64,000 nt of DNA from assembly GCF_024171765.1 (NCBI RefSeq), contig NZ_JAMTCI010000003.1, positions 186,001-250,000 on the forward strand, written 5' to 3'. Origin of the DNA: Williamsia deligens. Its GTDB lineage: Bacteria > Actinomycetota > Actinomycetes > Mycobacteriales > Mycobacteriaceae. Of this stretch, positions 17,265-28,500 are shown piece after piece. The notes under the pieces are model-generated. The model had not been told where the DNA came from and made no database searches. It worked only from the letters and a program-made list of their open reading frames with translations. A program made the position numbers and the translations under genes. How positions within the stretch are numbered: the stretch's first letter is position 1; every line of letters begins with the position of its first letter.

Positions 17265-18820
17265 CCTCCCCGACACGCGACGACCAGCTGCCCGAGCACC
17301 TGCGCCGGGTGCACATGGTCGGCATCGGTGGAGCCGGGATGTCGGGCCTGGCCCGGATCCTCCTCGCGCGCGGCGCACAGGTGTCGGGGTCGGACGCGAA
17401 GGACGGGCGCGGCGTTCTGGCGTTGCGGACCCGCGGGGCGAGGATCTCGATCGGACACGATCCGTCGGCGCTCGACCTCCTCGAGGGCGGGCCGTCGGTG
17501 GTCGTCACCACCCACGCCGCCATCCCGAAGACGAACCCCGAACTCGTCGAGGCACATCGGCGCGGGATCCCGGTCATCCTGCGTCCGCAGGTCCTCGCGG
17601 ACCTGATGTCGCCCTACCGCACCACGCTCATCGCCGGGACGCACGGCAAGACCTCGACCACGTCGATGACCGTCGTCGCCCTCCAGCACTGCGGACTCGA
17701 CCCGTCGTTCGCCGTCGGTGGCGAGCTCAACGAGTCCGGGACCAACGCCCACCACGGGTCCGGCGCGGTGTTCGTCGCCGAGGCCGACGAGAGCGACGGG
17801 TCGCTGCTGGCCTACCGTCCCGACGTCATCGTGGTCACCAACGTCGAGGCCGACCACCTCGACCACTTCGGCACCGTCGCCGCCTATGTCGCCGTGTTCG
17901 ACGCCTTCGTCGACCGCCTCGGTGCGGGAGGCGCCCTCGTGGTCTGCCTCGACGACGAGGGATCCGTCGAGCTGGCCAGGCGCAACAGCGATCGTCTGAT
18001 CGCCCGCGGTGTGCGCGTGATCGGTTACGGCCGTGGGGTTCTCGCCGACCGCGTGCCGTCGGTCGACCACGCGGTGGTGCTGGACGACTTCCGTGCCCAC
18101 GGGTCGGGCGGGCGCGCCGAGATCACCGTGCGCGGCCTGGAGGCCGGCGCGGACGCAGCGCGCGAGCACCGCTACACGGTCACCGTCGGGGTGCCGGGGA
18201 TCCACATGACCCTCAACGCCCTCGGTGCGATCGCGGCGGCGGTGTGCTCGGGTGCCCCGCTCGACGACGTGGTCGCGGGCATCGAGACGTTCACCGGGGT
18301 CCACCGCCGCTTCCAGCTCCGGGGCCGCGTCGGCAGCATCGCGGTCTACGACGACTACGCCCACCACCCGACCGAGGTGGCCGCAGTGGTCACCGCCGCC
18401 CGCGAGCTCGCCACCGAGACCACCGGCGGTCGTGTGGTCGCGGTGTTCCAACCGCATCTGTACTCGCGGACCGCGACCTTCGCCGAGGAGTTCGCCGCAG
18501 CGCTCGACGGAGCGGACGAGGTGGTGGTCCTCGACGTCTACGGCGCGCGGGAGGAGCCTCTGGACGGCGTGACCGGACGCACCATCGCCGACCGTGTCCG
18601 CGCGTCCGTGCACTACGTCGCCGACATCTCCGAGGTGGCGGGGGTCGTGGCCGACCTCGCCGCCCCCGGGGACGTCGTGCTCACCCTCGGTGCCGGCGAC
18701 ATCACCATGCAGGGTCCCGAGATCGTCGCCGCGCTGACGGCCCGGACGCAGGGACCCGGCGCAGTACAGGGATCCGAGGCGGTACCGGGATCCGACGCAC
18801 AGCAGGGAGAGCACGCATGA
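17261..18820 (+). CDS. murC: UDP-MurNAc:L-alanine ligase MurC
   Basis: 519 residues. MurC begins peptide assembly by adding L-Ala to UDP-MurNAc. [17 protein letters not shown] marks the N-terminal domain, the ATP loop [11 protein letters not shown] is near residue 127, [11 protein letters not shown] near 173, [14 protein letters not shown] near 364 and [12 protein letters not shown] near the end. After about residue 495 there is a short Gly/Pro/Gln-rich tail ([18 protein letters not shown]) not needed for catalysis. ATG at 17261 is coupled to murG and the stop to ftsQ. Confidence 0.95.
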   Translation: MTSPTRDDQLPEHLRRVHMVGIGGAGMSGLARILLARGAQVSGSDAKDGRGVLALRTRGARISIGHDPSALDLLEGGPSVVVTTHAAIPKTNPELVEAHRRGIPVILRPQVLADLMSPYRTTLIAGTHGKTSTTSMTVVALQHCGLDPSFAVGGELNESGTNAHHGSGAVFVAEADESDGSLLAYRPDVIVVTNVEADHLDHFGTVAAYVAVFDAFVDRLGAGGALVVCLDDEGSVELARRNSDRLIARGVRVIGYGRGVLADRVPSVDHAVVLDDFRAHGSGGRAEITVRGLEAGADAAREHRYTVTVGVPGIHMTLNALGAIAAAVCSGAPLDDVVAGIETFTGVHRRFQLRGRVGSIAVYDDYAHHPTEVAAVVTAARELATETTGGRVVAVFQPHLYSRTATFAEEFAAALDGADEVVVLDVYGAREEPLDGVTGRTIADRVRASVHYVADISEVAGVVADLAAPGDVVLTLGAGDITMQGPEIVAALTARTQGPGAVQGSEAVPGSDAQQGEHA

Positions 18821-19566
18821 CCGCATCGCTGACCGACGCGCCCGACGTCGACGAGGCCGACGGCCGGGGTGCCCGGGACCCGCGGGATCGGCGCGGACGG
18901 CGGAAGGTCGCCGGGGTCAAGCGCCTCGCGTGGACCGTCGTCGCGATCCTCGCCGTCGTCGGTGCGATCGCCGTCTCCTGGTTCACGCCGCTCATGTCGG
19001 TGCGGTCGATCGACGTCTCGGGTGCCGACGTGCTCGAGCCCGCCCAGATCATCAGCACCGCCGCCATCCCGATGGGCAAGCCGCTGCTGCAGGTGGACAC
19101 GGCCCCCGCGGCCGCGCGTATCGCGGCCATCCCGCGGGTCAAGACGGTGCGGGTGCAGCGCTCCTACCCCTCCGGCATCGACATCACCATCGTCGAACGG
19201 GTCCCCGTGGCGTTCGTCGCACGCTCGGGACAGTGGCACCTGGTCGACGTCGACGGGGTCGATTTCGCCCAGCAGAAGGCGCTGCCGCGCCTGCCTCGTC
19301 TCACCGACGACCGGTCGACCGACTCCTCCGCAGACCGTGCGGCGCTGTCGGTCGTCGCCGGGCTCCCCGCCGACCTGCGCGGTCGGGTGATCGAGGTGGG
19401 CGCCGACGGTCCCGCCGGTGTCACCCTCACCCTCGCCGGCGGCAAGAAGGTCATCTGGGGCGACGACGAGGACGGGCCGGCGAAGGCGCGGACACTCGGG
19501 TACCTCCTGACCCGCGACGGCACCGAGTACAACGTGTCGGCGCCGCAGTTCCCGACCTATCGCTGA
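18817..19566 (+). CDS. ftsQ: divisome protein FtsQ
   Basis: 249 residues. A charged cytoplasmic N-terminus is followed by one membrane helix ([18 protein letters not shown], about residues 38-55) and a POTRA domain ([20 protein letters not shown], then [20 protein letters not shown]). The FtsQ beta domain follows. It links early and late divisome proteins. ATG at 18817 overlaps the murC stop. Translation of the dcw block ends here; ftsZ follows after 199 bases with its own promoter. Confidence 0.92.
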   Translation: MTASLTDAPDVDEADGRGARDPRDRRGRRKVAGVKRLAWTVVAILAVVGAIAVSWFTPLMSVRSIDVSGADVLEPAQIISTAAIPMGKPLLQVDTAPAAARIAAIPRVKTVRVQRSYPSGIDITIVERVPVAFVARSGQWHLVDVDGVDFAQQKALPRLPRLTDDRSTDSSADRAALSVVAGLPADLRGRVIEVGADGPAGVTLTLAGGKKVIWGDDEDGPAKARTLGYLLTRDGTEYNVSAPQFPTYR

Positions 19567-19653
19567 GTGCGGGCACCAACACGCGTGTCGCACGGCGCGC
19601 CTGCTGGCCGACACCGGGTTTCGTGCCTAGCGTTTCCCCCATCACGCCGCTAC

Positions 19654-19690
19654 TTGACATAACTCTAAGCCTGTGGTTGAGGTTGAGACT
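19654..19690 (+). promoter_or_regulatory. candidate ftsZ promoter in an AT-rich spacer
   Basis: TTGACA at 19654-19659 is a perfect -35-like hexamer within an AT-rich stretch that stands out in this genome (TAACTCTAAG and GGTTGAGGTTGAGACTTTT follow). From memory a very similar block precedes ftsZ in mycobacteria. A -10 cannot be fixed: TTGAGG at 19677 has the right 17-base spacing but is a weak match. Confidence 0.5.
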
Positions 19691-19765
19691 TTTGTCGAGC
19701 GGGGTGGAGACGTACTCCCGGCAGGCACCCGCCGGGGGGCATGACCCGAGGAGAAGGCGAGTCTC

Positions 19766-20935
<1,170 letters not shown>

Positions 20936-20939
20936 GGGC

Positions 20940-21701
20940 ATGCCCGCCCCCGGACGCGTCCGTCGGGTCACGACCACACGGGCGGGCGGTGTCTCCGCCG
21001 CGCCGTACGACTCGTTCAACCTCGGTGACCACGTCGGCGACGACCCGGCCGCGGTCGCGGCCAACCGCTCCCGCCTCGCCGAGCGCATCGGTGTCGCCGA
21101 CGACCACCTGATCTGGATGGAACAGATCCACGGCCGGTCGGTCGCCGTGGTCGACGGGCCGCGGACCGAGGCTGTGCCGGCCACCGATGCCCTCGTCACC
21201 GTCGGTCCCGGCCTCGCGCTCGCCGTCCTCACCGCGGACTGCGTCCCGGTCCTGCTCTCCGACGACGAGGCCGGTGTGATCGCGGCGGTCCACGCCGGTC
21301 GCGTGGGCGCGCGGATCGGCATCATCCCGCGGGTCCTGGACGCCATGGTCGAGGCCGGCGCCGAGATGGGCCGTATCGGCGCGTTCCTCGGACCCGCCGC
21401 GAGCGGTGAGATGTACGAGGTGCCCGCGACGATGCAGCGCGACGTGGAGGCGCACCTGCCCGGCAGTGCGACCCGCACGCGGGCGGGGACCTGCGGCCTC
21501 GACCTGCGCGCGGGGATCACCCGGCAACTGCTGGAGTCCGGGATCGCGGCCGTCGCGAGCGATCCCCGCTGCACCATCTCCGACCGCACCCTGTTCAGCC
21601 ATCGGCGCGGTGCGCCGACCGGGCGGATCGCGTCGGTCATCTGGATCGACCCCCAGGGCGTCGACCCCGGCCGTGTCGACCCCGTCGGCGGTACACGGTG
21701 A
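20940..21701 (+). CDS. pgeF: peptidoglycan editing factor / multicopper-oxidase-like family (PgeF, YfiH)
   Basis: 253-residue DUF152/PgeF protein. The three family metal or catalytic residues are visible: His in WMEQIHGRSV near 60, Cys in TADCVPVL near 101 and His in AAVHAGRVG near 119. The usual HAGWRG reads HAGRVG here. E. coli PgeF cleaves L-Ser from mis-made UDP-MurNAc-L-Ser, keeping L-Ala at position 1; other members were described as polyphenol oxidases. Placement between ftsZ and yggS is standard for actinobacteria. The stop overlaps yggS (GTGA). Confidence 0.88.
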   Translation: MPAPGRVRRVTTTRAGGVSAAPYDSFNLGDHVGDDPAAVAANRSRLAERIGVADDHLIWMEQIHGRSVAVVDGPRTEAVPATDALVTVGPGLALAVLTADCVPVLLSDDEAGVIAAVHAGRVGARIGIIPRVLDAMVEAGAEMGRIGAFLGPAASGEMYEVPATMQRDVEAHLPGSATRTRAGTCGLDLRAGITRQLLESGIAAVASDPRCTISDRTLFSHRRGAPTGRIASVIWIDPQGVDPGRVDPVGGTR

Positions 21702-22468
21702 GCGAGCCCGGCAGCGACAGCGTGTCCGAGGACGACACCGCGTCGGCCGAGCGGGTGGCCGAACTGTCCGATGCACTCGACGCCACCCGTGAGCGCCTCG
21801 CGGCGGCCGCACGGGACGCGGGGCGGGACCCCGACGACGTCGAGCTGCTCGTGGTCACCAAGTTCCATCCGGCCTCCGACGTCGTCGCCCTGCTCGAGCT
21901 CGGCTGTCGGGCGTTCGGGGAGAGCCGCGAGCCGGAGGCGGGCCGCAAGGCCGCCGCGGTCCGCGCGCGCAGCGAACGGCCGGTGCGGTTCGACATGATC
22001 GGCACGGTGCAGCGCCGCAAGGCGACGTCGGTGGCGCGCTGGGCCGATCTCGTGCAGTCGGTCGACCGGGAGTCGATCGTCGACGCCCTCGCGCGCGGGG
22101 TGGAGCAGGCCCGCGATGACGGCGACCGCGAGACCGACCTCGACGTGCTGATCCAGATCAACCTCGACGGTGACACCGGGCGGGGCGGGGTCGTCGTCGA
22201 CGACCTCGAGGCTCTGGCGGACCACGTCGCGGAGACCGACGGTCTGCGGTTGCGCGGGTCGATGGTCATCGCGCCGCAGACGCACACGCCGGGGTACTGG
22301 ATGGAGCAGGCTGCGGCGCACCACGCGCGTCTGACGGCCGCGCACCCCGACGCGGTGGAGTTCTCCGCGGGAATGTCGGGCGACCTGGAGGATGCGGTCC
22401 GACACGGCTCGACATGTGTGCGTGTCGGTACGGCGATCCTGGGAGAGCGGCCGCTACGCTCGCCGTAG
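21698..22468 (+). CDS. PLP homeostasis protein YggS (PLPBP)
   Basis: 256-residue alanine-racemase-fold protein that binds pyridoxal phosphate without racemase activity and buffers cellular PLP. The PLP lysine is in LLVVTKFHPASDVV near residue 53. FDMIGTVQRRKA near 100 replaces the more common FIGHLQxNK. The phosphate-binding end is FSAGMSGDLEDAV then VRVGTAILGER. GTG at 21698 overlaps pgeF. The ~30-residue Ser/Asp-rich N-terminal extension suggests a later in-frame start is possible. Confidence 0.88.
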   Translation: MSEPGSDSVSEDDTASAERVAELSDALDATRERLAAAARDAGRDPDDVELLVVTKFHPASDVVALLELGCRAFGESREPEAGRKAAAVRARSERPVRFDMIGTVQRRKATSVARWADLVQSVDRESIVDALARGVEQARDDGDRETDLDVLIQINLDGDTGRGGVVVDDLEALADHVAETDGLRLRGSMVIAPQTHTPGYWMEQAAAHHARLTAAHPDAVEFSAGMSGDLEDAVRHGSTCVRVGTAILGERPLRSP

Positions 22469-22469
22469 C
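22453..22469 (+). promoter_or_regulatory. hairpin with embedded -10-like hexamer at the yggS end
   Basis: GCTACG-CTCGC-CGTAGC forms a 6-bp stem across the yggS stop codon. TACGCT at 22455-22460 also resembles an actinobacterial -10, so this may be a weak terminator or the start of the sepF transcript. The two readings cannot be separated here. Confidence 0.35.
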
Positions 22470-22555
22470 CAATTCACATGAGCACCATGCGGATCACGGA
22501 CACCAGTTTTCACACGGGACTCCCGGCACCTGCCGACGGCGAGGAAGGCACATCG

Positions 22556-23299
22556 ATGACCACCATGCAGAAGTTCAAGGCATATTTCGGCATGGTCCCG
22601 CCCGGTGAGTACGAGGACGACTACCTCGACGAGGGACCAGCCCGCCACGACCGGTACGACGAGCGGTACGCCCACGACGAGCGCCCCCGCGCCCGCGGGT
22701 ACGACGTCGAGGGTGCCCGCGGGGGTTATGACGCCGCGTACGCCGACGAGCTCGAGTACGAGTACGACCGTGTCCCCGACTACGCCTACGCCGGCCCCGT
22801 CCGTGGCGCGGCTCCCGGTCGCGCGTCGACCCTCGACCACGTCGCGATGGAGCGCTCGGGTCTCGAGCGGTCGTCGATGGAGCGTCTGGGTCGCAGCGGT
22901 CGGCTCGAGCCCCTCGGGTCCCGCGGCGTCGTGCGTGGCGGGGCAGCCGGCGGACGGATGACGACGCGGGGCGCGCTCGCCATCGACTCCATGGACCGTG
23001 TCTTCGAGGAAGGCAGCCCGTTGGCCAAGATCACCACGTTGCGACCGCGCGACTACAGCGAGGCCCGCACCATCGGTGAGCGCTTCCGCGACGGGAACCC
23101 GGTCATCATGGACCTCGTCGAGATGAGCAACGAGGACGCCAAGCGCCTCGTCGACTTCGCCGCGGGACTCGCCTTCGCGCTGCGTGGTGCGTTCGACAAG
23201 GTCGCCACCAAGGTGTTCCTGCTCTCGCCCGCGGATGTCGACGTGTCCGCGGAGGATCGGCGCAAGCTGGTCGAGACCGGCTTCTACAACCAGAGCTGA
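22556..23299 (+). CDS. sepF: cell-division protein SepF
   Basis: 247 residues. The N-terminal amphipathic membrane-binding segment TMQKFKAYFGMV is typical. The C-terminal SepF domain begins near ITTLRPRDYSEARTIGERFR (about residue 160) and contains PVIMDLVEMSNEDAKRLVDF and GLAFALRGAFDKVATKVFLL. SepF tethers FtsZ filaments to the membrane in bacteria without FtsA, and none is seen here. The linker (residues ~20-150) is long and unusually rich in Asp, Glu, Arg and Tyr, with repeated RYDERYAHDER-like runs. ATG at 22556 has GAGGAAGG seven bases upstream; an in-frame ATG at 22478 lacks one. Confidence 0.93.
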   Translation: MTTMQKFKAYFGMVPPGEYEDDYLDEGPARHDRYDERYAHDERPRARGYDVEGARGGYDAAYADELEYEYDRVPDYAYAGPVRGAAPGRASTLDHVAMERSGLERSSMERLGRSGRLEPLGSRGVVRGGAAGGRMTTRGALAIDSMDRVFEEGSPLAKITTLRPRDYSEARTIGERFRDGNPVIMDLVEMSNEDAKRLVDFAAGLAFALRGAFDKVATKVFLLSPADVDVSAEDRRKLVETGFYNQS

Positions 23300-23343
23300 C
23301 AGGTGCTTCGGCGGGGGTCGGACGAATCAGGCATGGTTGACGC

Positions 23344-23634
23344 GTGACGGTTGCGCGTGAGGTCATCTATTACCTGCTGTTCCTGTTCTGGTTGTTGCTG
23401 CTCGGACGGCTGGTCATCGAGCTGGTGCGGTCCTTCGCCCGCGAGTGGCGGCCCACCGGTGCGTCGGTGGTCGTGATCGAGGGCGTGTTCACCGCGACCG
23501 ACCCGCCGATCAAGGCGTTGCGCAGGGTGTTGCCCCCCATCCCGCTCGGTCCCGTGCGGCTGGATCTCTCGTTGATGATCACGATGATCGTGGTGCTCGT
23601 GGCCATGGCGCTGGTGTCGCCGGGGCCCGGATAG
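23344..23634 (+). CDS. YggT-family membrane protein
   Basis: 96 residues with two membrane segments (VIYYLLFLFWLLLLGRLVIE at the N-terminus and LMITMIVVLVAMALV at the C-terminus) flanking the conserved PIKALRRVLPPIPLGPVRLDLS loop. YggT proteins sit between sepF and divIVA in many Gram-positive genomes; the exact role is unknown. GTG at 23344 is the only start that keeps the full first helix. Confidence 0.88.
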   Translation: MTVAREVIYYLLFLFWLLLLGRLVIELVRSFAREWRPTGASVVVIEGVFTATDPPIKALRRVLPPIPLGPVRLDLSLMITMIVVLVAMALVSPGPG

Positions 23635-23671
23635 GGGACAGGCGGCTGTGCCGACGAGCGCGGTGTCGTTA

Positions 23672-23795
23672 CTGTGACCTCTGAGTGAACTCATCGTGGG
23701 TTGTCACAGGGACCGACGACGACCGCGCTGACGCGGCGACACCGGACAGATCCGGCGCCGTACAGCGAAGGTGCGACGAACGGTTCTGCTGTGAC
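23672..23795. promoter_or_regulatory. three GTCACAG motifs and nested palindromes upstream of wag31
   Basis: The 290-base gap before wag31 contains GTCACAG on the minus strand at 23672-23678, on the plus strand at 23703-23709 and on the minus strand at 23789-23795. Between the first two lies the palindrome TGAGTGAACTCA (23682-23693). GTCACAG-like motifs are reported for the MtrA response regulator, and wag31 has been described as an MtrA target in mycobacteria (from memory). The rest of the gap shows no gene; wag31 has the ribosome site GAAGGGGA near 23910. Confidence 0.5.
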
Positions 23796-23924
23796 AGGAT
23801 GGGACGCCAGTTACTCTGACGGGTGGCACGACGTGTCGCCCGACCGAGTCAGACCGGTCCCGAAGCAGCCCGCACCGAGACCACGGACACGTCCACACGA
23901 AAATGATGTTGAAGGGGACCGACA

Positions 23925-24776
23925 ATGCGGCTCACACCGGCTGATGTGCACAACGTCGCGTTCAGCAAACCGCCGATCGGCAAGCGCGGATACAACGAGG
24001 ACGAGGTCGACCAGTTCCTGGACTTCGTCGAGGCCGAGCTGGCCCGGTTGCTGGAGGAGAACTCCGATCTGAAGGCGCGCGTGAGCGAGCTCGAGGGTGA
24101 CCTCGAGCAGGCGCGTTCCGGCGCATCGCAGCCCGCGGCCCGCACCGAGGAGTCGGCACCGGCCCCCACGCAGGCGTTCAGCGCGGCTCCCGCCGCCGCG
24201 GCCCCGGCTGCTGCGGCCGCCCCGGCCGAGTCGCAGACGTCCGGCGACGACCACCATGTCCGCGCCGCGAAGGTCCTCGGACTCGCCCAGGAGACGGCGG
24301 ACCGTCTCACGAACAACGCCCGGACCGAGTCCGAGGCACTTCTCTCCGACGCCCGCTCCCGTGCCGACTCGATGGTCGGCGAGGCGCGTCAGAAGTCGGA
24401 GACCATGCTCGCCGACGCCCGTCAGCGGTCCGAGGCCATCCTCGCCGACTCGCAGACCCGCGCCGAGGCCACCACGCGTCAGGCGCAGGAGAAGGCCGAC
24501 GCCCTGCAGGCCGACGCCGAGCGCAAGCACACCGAGATCATGGGCACCATCAACCAGCAGCGGTCGGTGCTCGAGGGACGGATCGAGCAGCTCAAGACGT
24601 TCGAGCGTGAGTACCGGACGCGTCTCAAGACGTACCTGGAGTCCCAGCTCGAGGAGTTGCAGCAGCGGGGGAGTGCGGCCCCGGTCGACAACTCTCGCGG
24701 CGGTGACGCCTTCTCGTCCGATCCCGGCAACGGTGGGTTCACCAACTCGGGTGGGTACGCCACCCCGTCGAACTGA
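23925..24776 (+). CDS. wag31: polar growth protein Wag31 (DivIVA)
   Basis: 283 residues. The DivIVA N-terminal lipid-binding domain is [20 protein letters not shown] followed by [22 protein letters not shown]. An Ala/Pro-rich insertion (residues ~60-105) follows, then a long coiled coil rich in ADARQRSEA-like heptads to about residue 245. Wag31 recruits the elongation machinery to the poles. ATG at 23925 starts the conserved MRLTPADV motif. A separate promoter region with GTCACAG motifs suggests expression independent of sepF-yggT. Confidence 0.95.
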   Translation: MRLTPADVHNVAFSKPPIGKRGYNEDEVDQFLDFVEAELARLLEENSDLKARVSELEGDLEQARSGASQPAARTEESAPAPTQAFSAAPAAAAPAAAAAPAESQTSGDDHHVRAAKVLGLAQETADRLTNNARTESEALLSDARSRADSMVGEARQKSETMLADARQRSEAILADSQTRAEATTRQAQEKADALQADAERKHTEIMGTINQQRSVLEGRIEQLKTFEREYRTRLKTYLESQLEELQQRGSAAPVDNSRGGDAFSSDPGNGGFTNSGGYATPSN

Positions 24777-24836
24777 ATCCGCCGAGCTGATCTGAACCGA
24801 CTGGATCCGTACAGCTGAGTCCGACCGACCGGGTCC

Positions 24837-24854
24837 GACGGCCACCTGGCCGTC
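24837..24854 (+). terminator. hairpin after wag31
   Basis: Perfect 8-bp stem GACGGCCA-CC-TGGCCGTC, 60 bases after the wag31 stop, with no U tract. The bases before it (24778-24836) hold loosely repeated CTGA-N-CCG units. Confidence 0.5.
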
Positions 24855-24886
24855 GTGCCCGGTCGTCGCTGTGAAGGGGTGTCACC

Positions 24887-25318
24887 GTGCTCGTGTCGGC
24901 GCTCGGGGCGACGCTCGTCGGTTTCGCCCTGCTCGTCCTGGCCCTTGCGACCGGCGCACTGTGGTTGGCGGTCGCATGCATCGCGATCTGTGTCCTCGGC
25001 GCGGTGCTGCTCCTCGCCGACACGCTCGGGTTCCGTCCGACGCGCCGTCGGCGTGGCCGTCCCGGCGTCGCAGCGGGGTCGACCGGTGACGAGGCTGTCG
25101 CCGACGACGCGCCCACCGAACAGTTCGACCGGGTCGTCGACGACCCTGTCGCCCTCTCCGATCCACCTCCCGCCCACCACGGTCGCCACGAACGACCCGA
25201 CGCACCTGCCGATGCGACGGCGGAGGCGGATGCGGATGCCCTGTCCGACCCCGCGCCACCCCACCGGTCCCGACACGGCGTCGACCGGTCCGGCGAGGAG
25301 CGGCCCGAGCACGACTGA
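24887..25318 (+). CDS. small membrane protein with acidic tail (Rv2144c-like position)
   Basis: 143 residues. Two adjacent hydrophobic segments (residues ~5-22 and ~24-45, ending LLLADTLGF) are followed by a basic patch TRRRRGRP and a long disordered Asp/Pro/His-rich tail. No catalytic motif is visible. A small two-helix membrane protein follows wag31 in mycobacteria too, so it may belong to the polar growth module; that link is inference. GTG at 24887 has AAGGGG at 24874-24879. Confidence 0.7.
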   Translation: MLVSALGATLVGFALLVLALATGALWLAVACIAICVLGAVLLLADTLGFRPTRRRRGRPGVAAGSTGDEAVADDAPTEQFDRVVDDPVALSDPPPAHHGRHERPDAPADATAEADADALSDPAPPHRSRHGVDRSGEERPEHD

Positions 25319-25325
25319 ACCCGGT

Positions 25326-25354
25326 CGAGGACAGGCCGCGCCCTGACCTAGACT
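25326..25354 (+). promoter_or_regulatory. ileS promoter
   Basis: TAGACT at 25349-25354 is a strong actinobacterial -10. CGAGGA-like sequence 17 bases upstream is a poor -35. Transcription would start near 25361, just before the T-box stem I. Confidence 0.55.
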
Positions 25355-25361
25355 GGTCACG

Positions 25362-25597
25362 CGTCGATCCGGCCATCACCGGGGAGCATCCGGAAGAACC
25401 GGGCGGCACGCGTCGCCCGCAGTAGACCCGGACGGGAGCGGCCCGACACAGCCGTGGCCCGCGCCGTCCACCGGGACGGATGCGGCATGAGAGGCGCCGG
25501 TCACCGGCGCAAGCGGGGTGGTACCGCGGCGAGCGTTCGTCGTCCCCGTGTCCGAGACAGACCGTGACGCACGGTCCGACCGACACGAGGAGAACCA
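25362..25597 (+). ncRNA. translational T-box riboswitch for ileS (tRNA-Ile)
   Basis: An ultrashort stem I CCGG-CCATCA-CCGG (25369-25382) presents ATC, an Ile codon, as specifier at 25375-25377. GGGGAGCATCCGGAAGAACC, the typical following element, comes next. The T-box core GCGGGGTGGTACCGC lies at 25513-25527, with TGGT (25519-25522) to pair with the tRNA-Ile NCCA end. CCCCGTGTC (25544-25552) can pair with GACACGAGG (25582-25590), hiding the Shine-Dalgarno sequence, so control is at translation initiation. Uncharged tRNA-Ile should free the site. Confidence 0.9.
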
Positions 25598-28500
25598 GTG
25601 TCCCCCGCACCGGAGTCCACCGACACCGCCGCACAGGCCGACAACCACGATGCCGTCGCGTCCGGACGACGTGTCTACCCGGTGGTCGATGTCGCCGGGA
25701 CCGGTTCGCGCGCACCGGTGTTCCCCGATCTGGAGAACGCCGTGCTGCGGTACTGGGCCGAGGACGACACGTTCCGCGCGTCGATCGAGCACCGCGACGG
25801 CGCGGAGGAGTTCGTCTTCTACGACGGTCCTCCGTTCGCCAACGGACTGCCGCACTACGGCCACCTGCTCACCGGCTACGTCAAGGACCTCGTCCCGCGC
25901 TATCAGACGATGCGCGGCCGGAAGGTGGAGCGGCGCTTCGGCTGGGACACCCACGGCCTGCCCGCCGAGCTCGAGGCCGAACGTCAACTCGGGATCACCG
26001 ACAAGTCGGAGATCGAGACGATGGGCGTCGCGACGTTCAACGACTTCTGCCGGGAGTCGGTGCTCCGCTACACGGGTGAATGGCGCGACTACGTGACCCG
26101 TCAGGCGCGCTGGGTCGACTTCGACAACGACTACAAGACCCTCGACATCGACTTCATGGAGTCGGTCATGTGGGCGTTCTCCCGCCTGCACGAGAAGGGC
26201 CTCGTCTACCAGGGCTACCGCGTGCTGCCGTACTCCTGGTACGAGCAGACACCGCTGAGCAACCAGGAGAGCAAGCTCGACGACGCCTACCGCATGCGGC
26301 AGGACCCGGCGGTCACCGTGCGGATGCCGCTGACCGGGGGCGTCCCCGACTCCCTGGTCGGGGTCAACGCGCTCATCTGGACCACGACGCCGTGGACCCT
26401 GCCGTCGAACCTCGCGATCGCGGTGAACCCCGACGTCGAGTACAGCCACGTCCGCGGTGAGGACGGTCAGGAGTACCTGCTCGCCACCGCCCGTCTCGGC
26501 CACTACGCGCGGGAACTCGGCGACAGCCCGGAGGTTTTGGGCACGCACCGCGGCGCCGACCTCGCCGATGCGACCTACACCCCGCCGTTCGACTTCTTCC
26601 TCGGCCACCCGCGCGCCCACCGTGCGCTGCTCGGCGACTACGTCACCACCGACAGCGGCACCGGGATCGTCCACCTCGCACCGGCGTTCGGTGAGGAGGA
26701 CATGGAGCTGGCGACCGCCAACGGCATAGAGGTGGTGCAACCCCTCGACCCGGGCGGCCGCTTCACGGCCCTGGTCCCGCCGTACGAGGGTCAGATGGTG
26801 TTCGACGCGAACCCCGTGATCATCGCCGACCTCAAGAAGGTCGGGCGGATCCTGCGGCACGAGACCATCGAGCACAGCTACCCGCACTCGTGGCGGTCGG
26901 GCAAGCCGCTCATCTACATGGCCGTGCCGTCGTGGTTCGTCGCGGTCCAGCCGATCAAGGAGCGGATGCTCGAGCTCAACCAGGAGATCACCTGGTCGCC
27001 GTCACACATCCGCGACGGACAGTTCGGCAAGTGGCTCGAGGGTGCCAAGGACTGGAACATCAGCCGCAACCGCTTCTGGGGCGCGCCGATCCCGGTGTGG
27101 GTATCCGACGACCCCGAACACCCGAGGGTCGACGTGTACGGCTCGCTCGACGAGCTCGAACGGGACTTCGGTGTGCGTCCGACCAACCTGCACCGGCCGT
27201 ACATCGACGAGCTGACCCGTCCGAACCCCGACGACCCGACGGGGCGCTCGACCATGCGTCGCGTCCCCGAGGTCCTCGACTGCTGGTTCGAGTCCGGGTC
27301 GATGCCGTTCGCTCAGGTCCACTACCCGTTCGAGAACGCAGACTGGTTCGACGGCGACGTCGAACACGGTGTGCCGGCGCGCAACCCGGGCGACTTCATC
27401 GTCGAGTACAACGGGCAGACCCGCGGGTGGTTCTACAACCTGCACGTCCTGGCGACCGCTCTGTTCGACCGGCCGGCGTTCCGGACCGCCGCGGCGCACG
27501 GCATCGTGCTCGGCGACGACGGGCAGAAGATGAGCAAGTCCAAGCGCAACTACCCCGACGTCAACGAGGTCTTCGACCGTGACGGCGCGGACGCGATGCG
27601 CTGGTTCCTCATGGCGTCGCCGATCCTGCGGGGCGGCAACCTCATCGTCACCGAGCAGGGCATCCGCGAGGGCGTGCGGCAGGCGATGTTGCCGCTGTGG
27701 AACGCCTACAGCTTCCTGGCGCTCTACGCCGACCGGCCCGCGACATGGCGGACCGACGCCCCGGGTGTGCTGGACCGCTACATCCTCGCCAAGTTGGCCG
27801 CGACCCGCGACGAGATGACCGTGGCGCTGGACACCTACGACGTCGCCGGGGCGTGCGAGTCGTTCCGCGAGCTGTGCGAGTCGCTGACCAACTGGTACGT
27901 GCGCCGGTCGCGGTCACGGTTCTGGGCGGGACAGGACTCCGACGGCGACGCGTTCGACACCCTGTACACGGTGCTCGAGGTGGCCTGCCGCCTGGCGGCG
28001 CCGCTGCTGCCGATGGTGACCGAGGCGATGTGGCGGGGGCTCACCGGTGGACGGTCGGTCCACCTCGCCGACTGGCCGACGTCCGACGAGGTCCCCGCCG
28101 ACCCCGATCTGGTGCGGTCGATGGACGAGGTGCGGGGCGTCTGCTCGACGGCCTCGAGCCTGCGCAAGGCGAACAAGCTGCGGGTGCGCCTGCCGCTGCC
28201 GGCGATCACCGTCGCCGGGCCGGCCGCCCGACGCCTCGCCGACTTCACGGATCTGGTCGCCGACGAGATAAACGTCAAGGCCGTCCATCTCGCCGACGAC
28301 GCCGAGGAGTTCGGTCGCGTCGAGGTGGTCGTCAACGCACGTGTCGCCGGACCGCGCCTGGGCAAGGACGTCCAGCGCGTCATCAAGGCGGTGAAGGCGG
28401 GTGACTGGGGGGTGCGCGAGGTCGACGGCGTGGAGACGGTGGTCGCCGCCGACATCGCGCTGCTCGAGGGCGAGTTCAGCCGCAAGCTCGTCGCCGTGGA

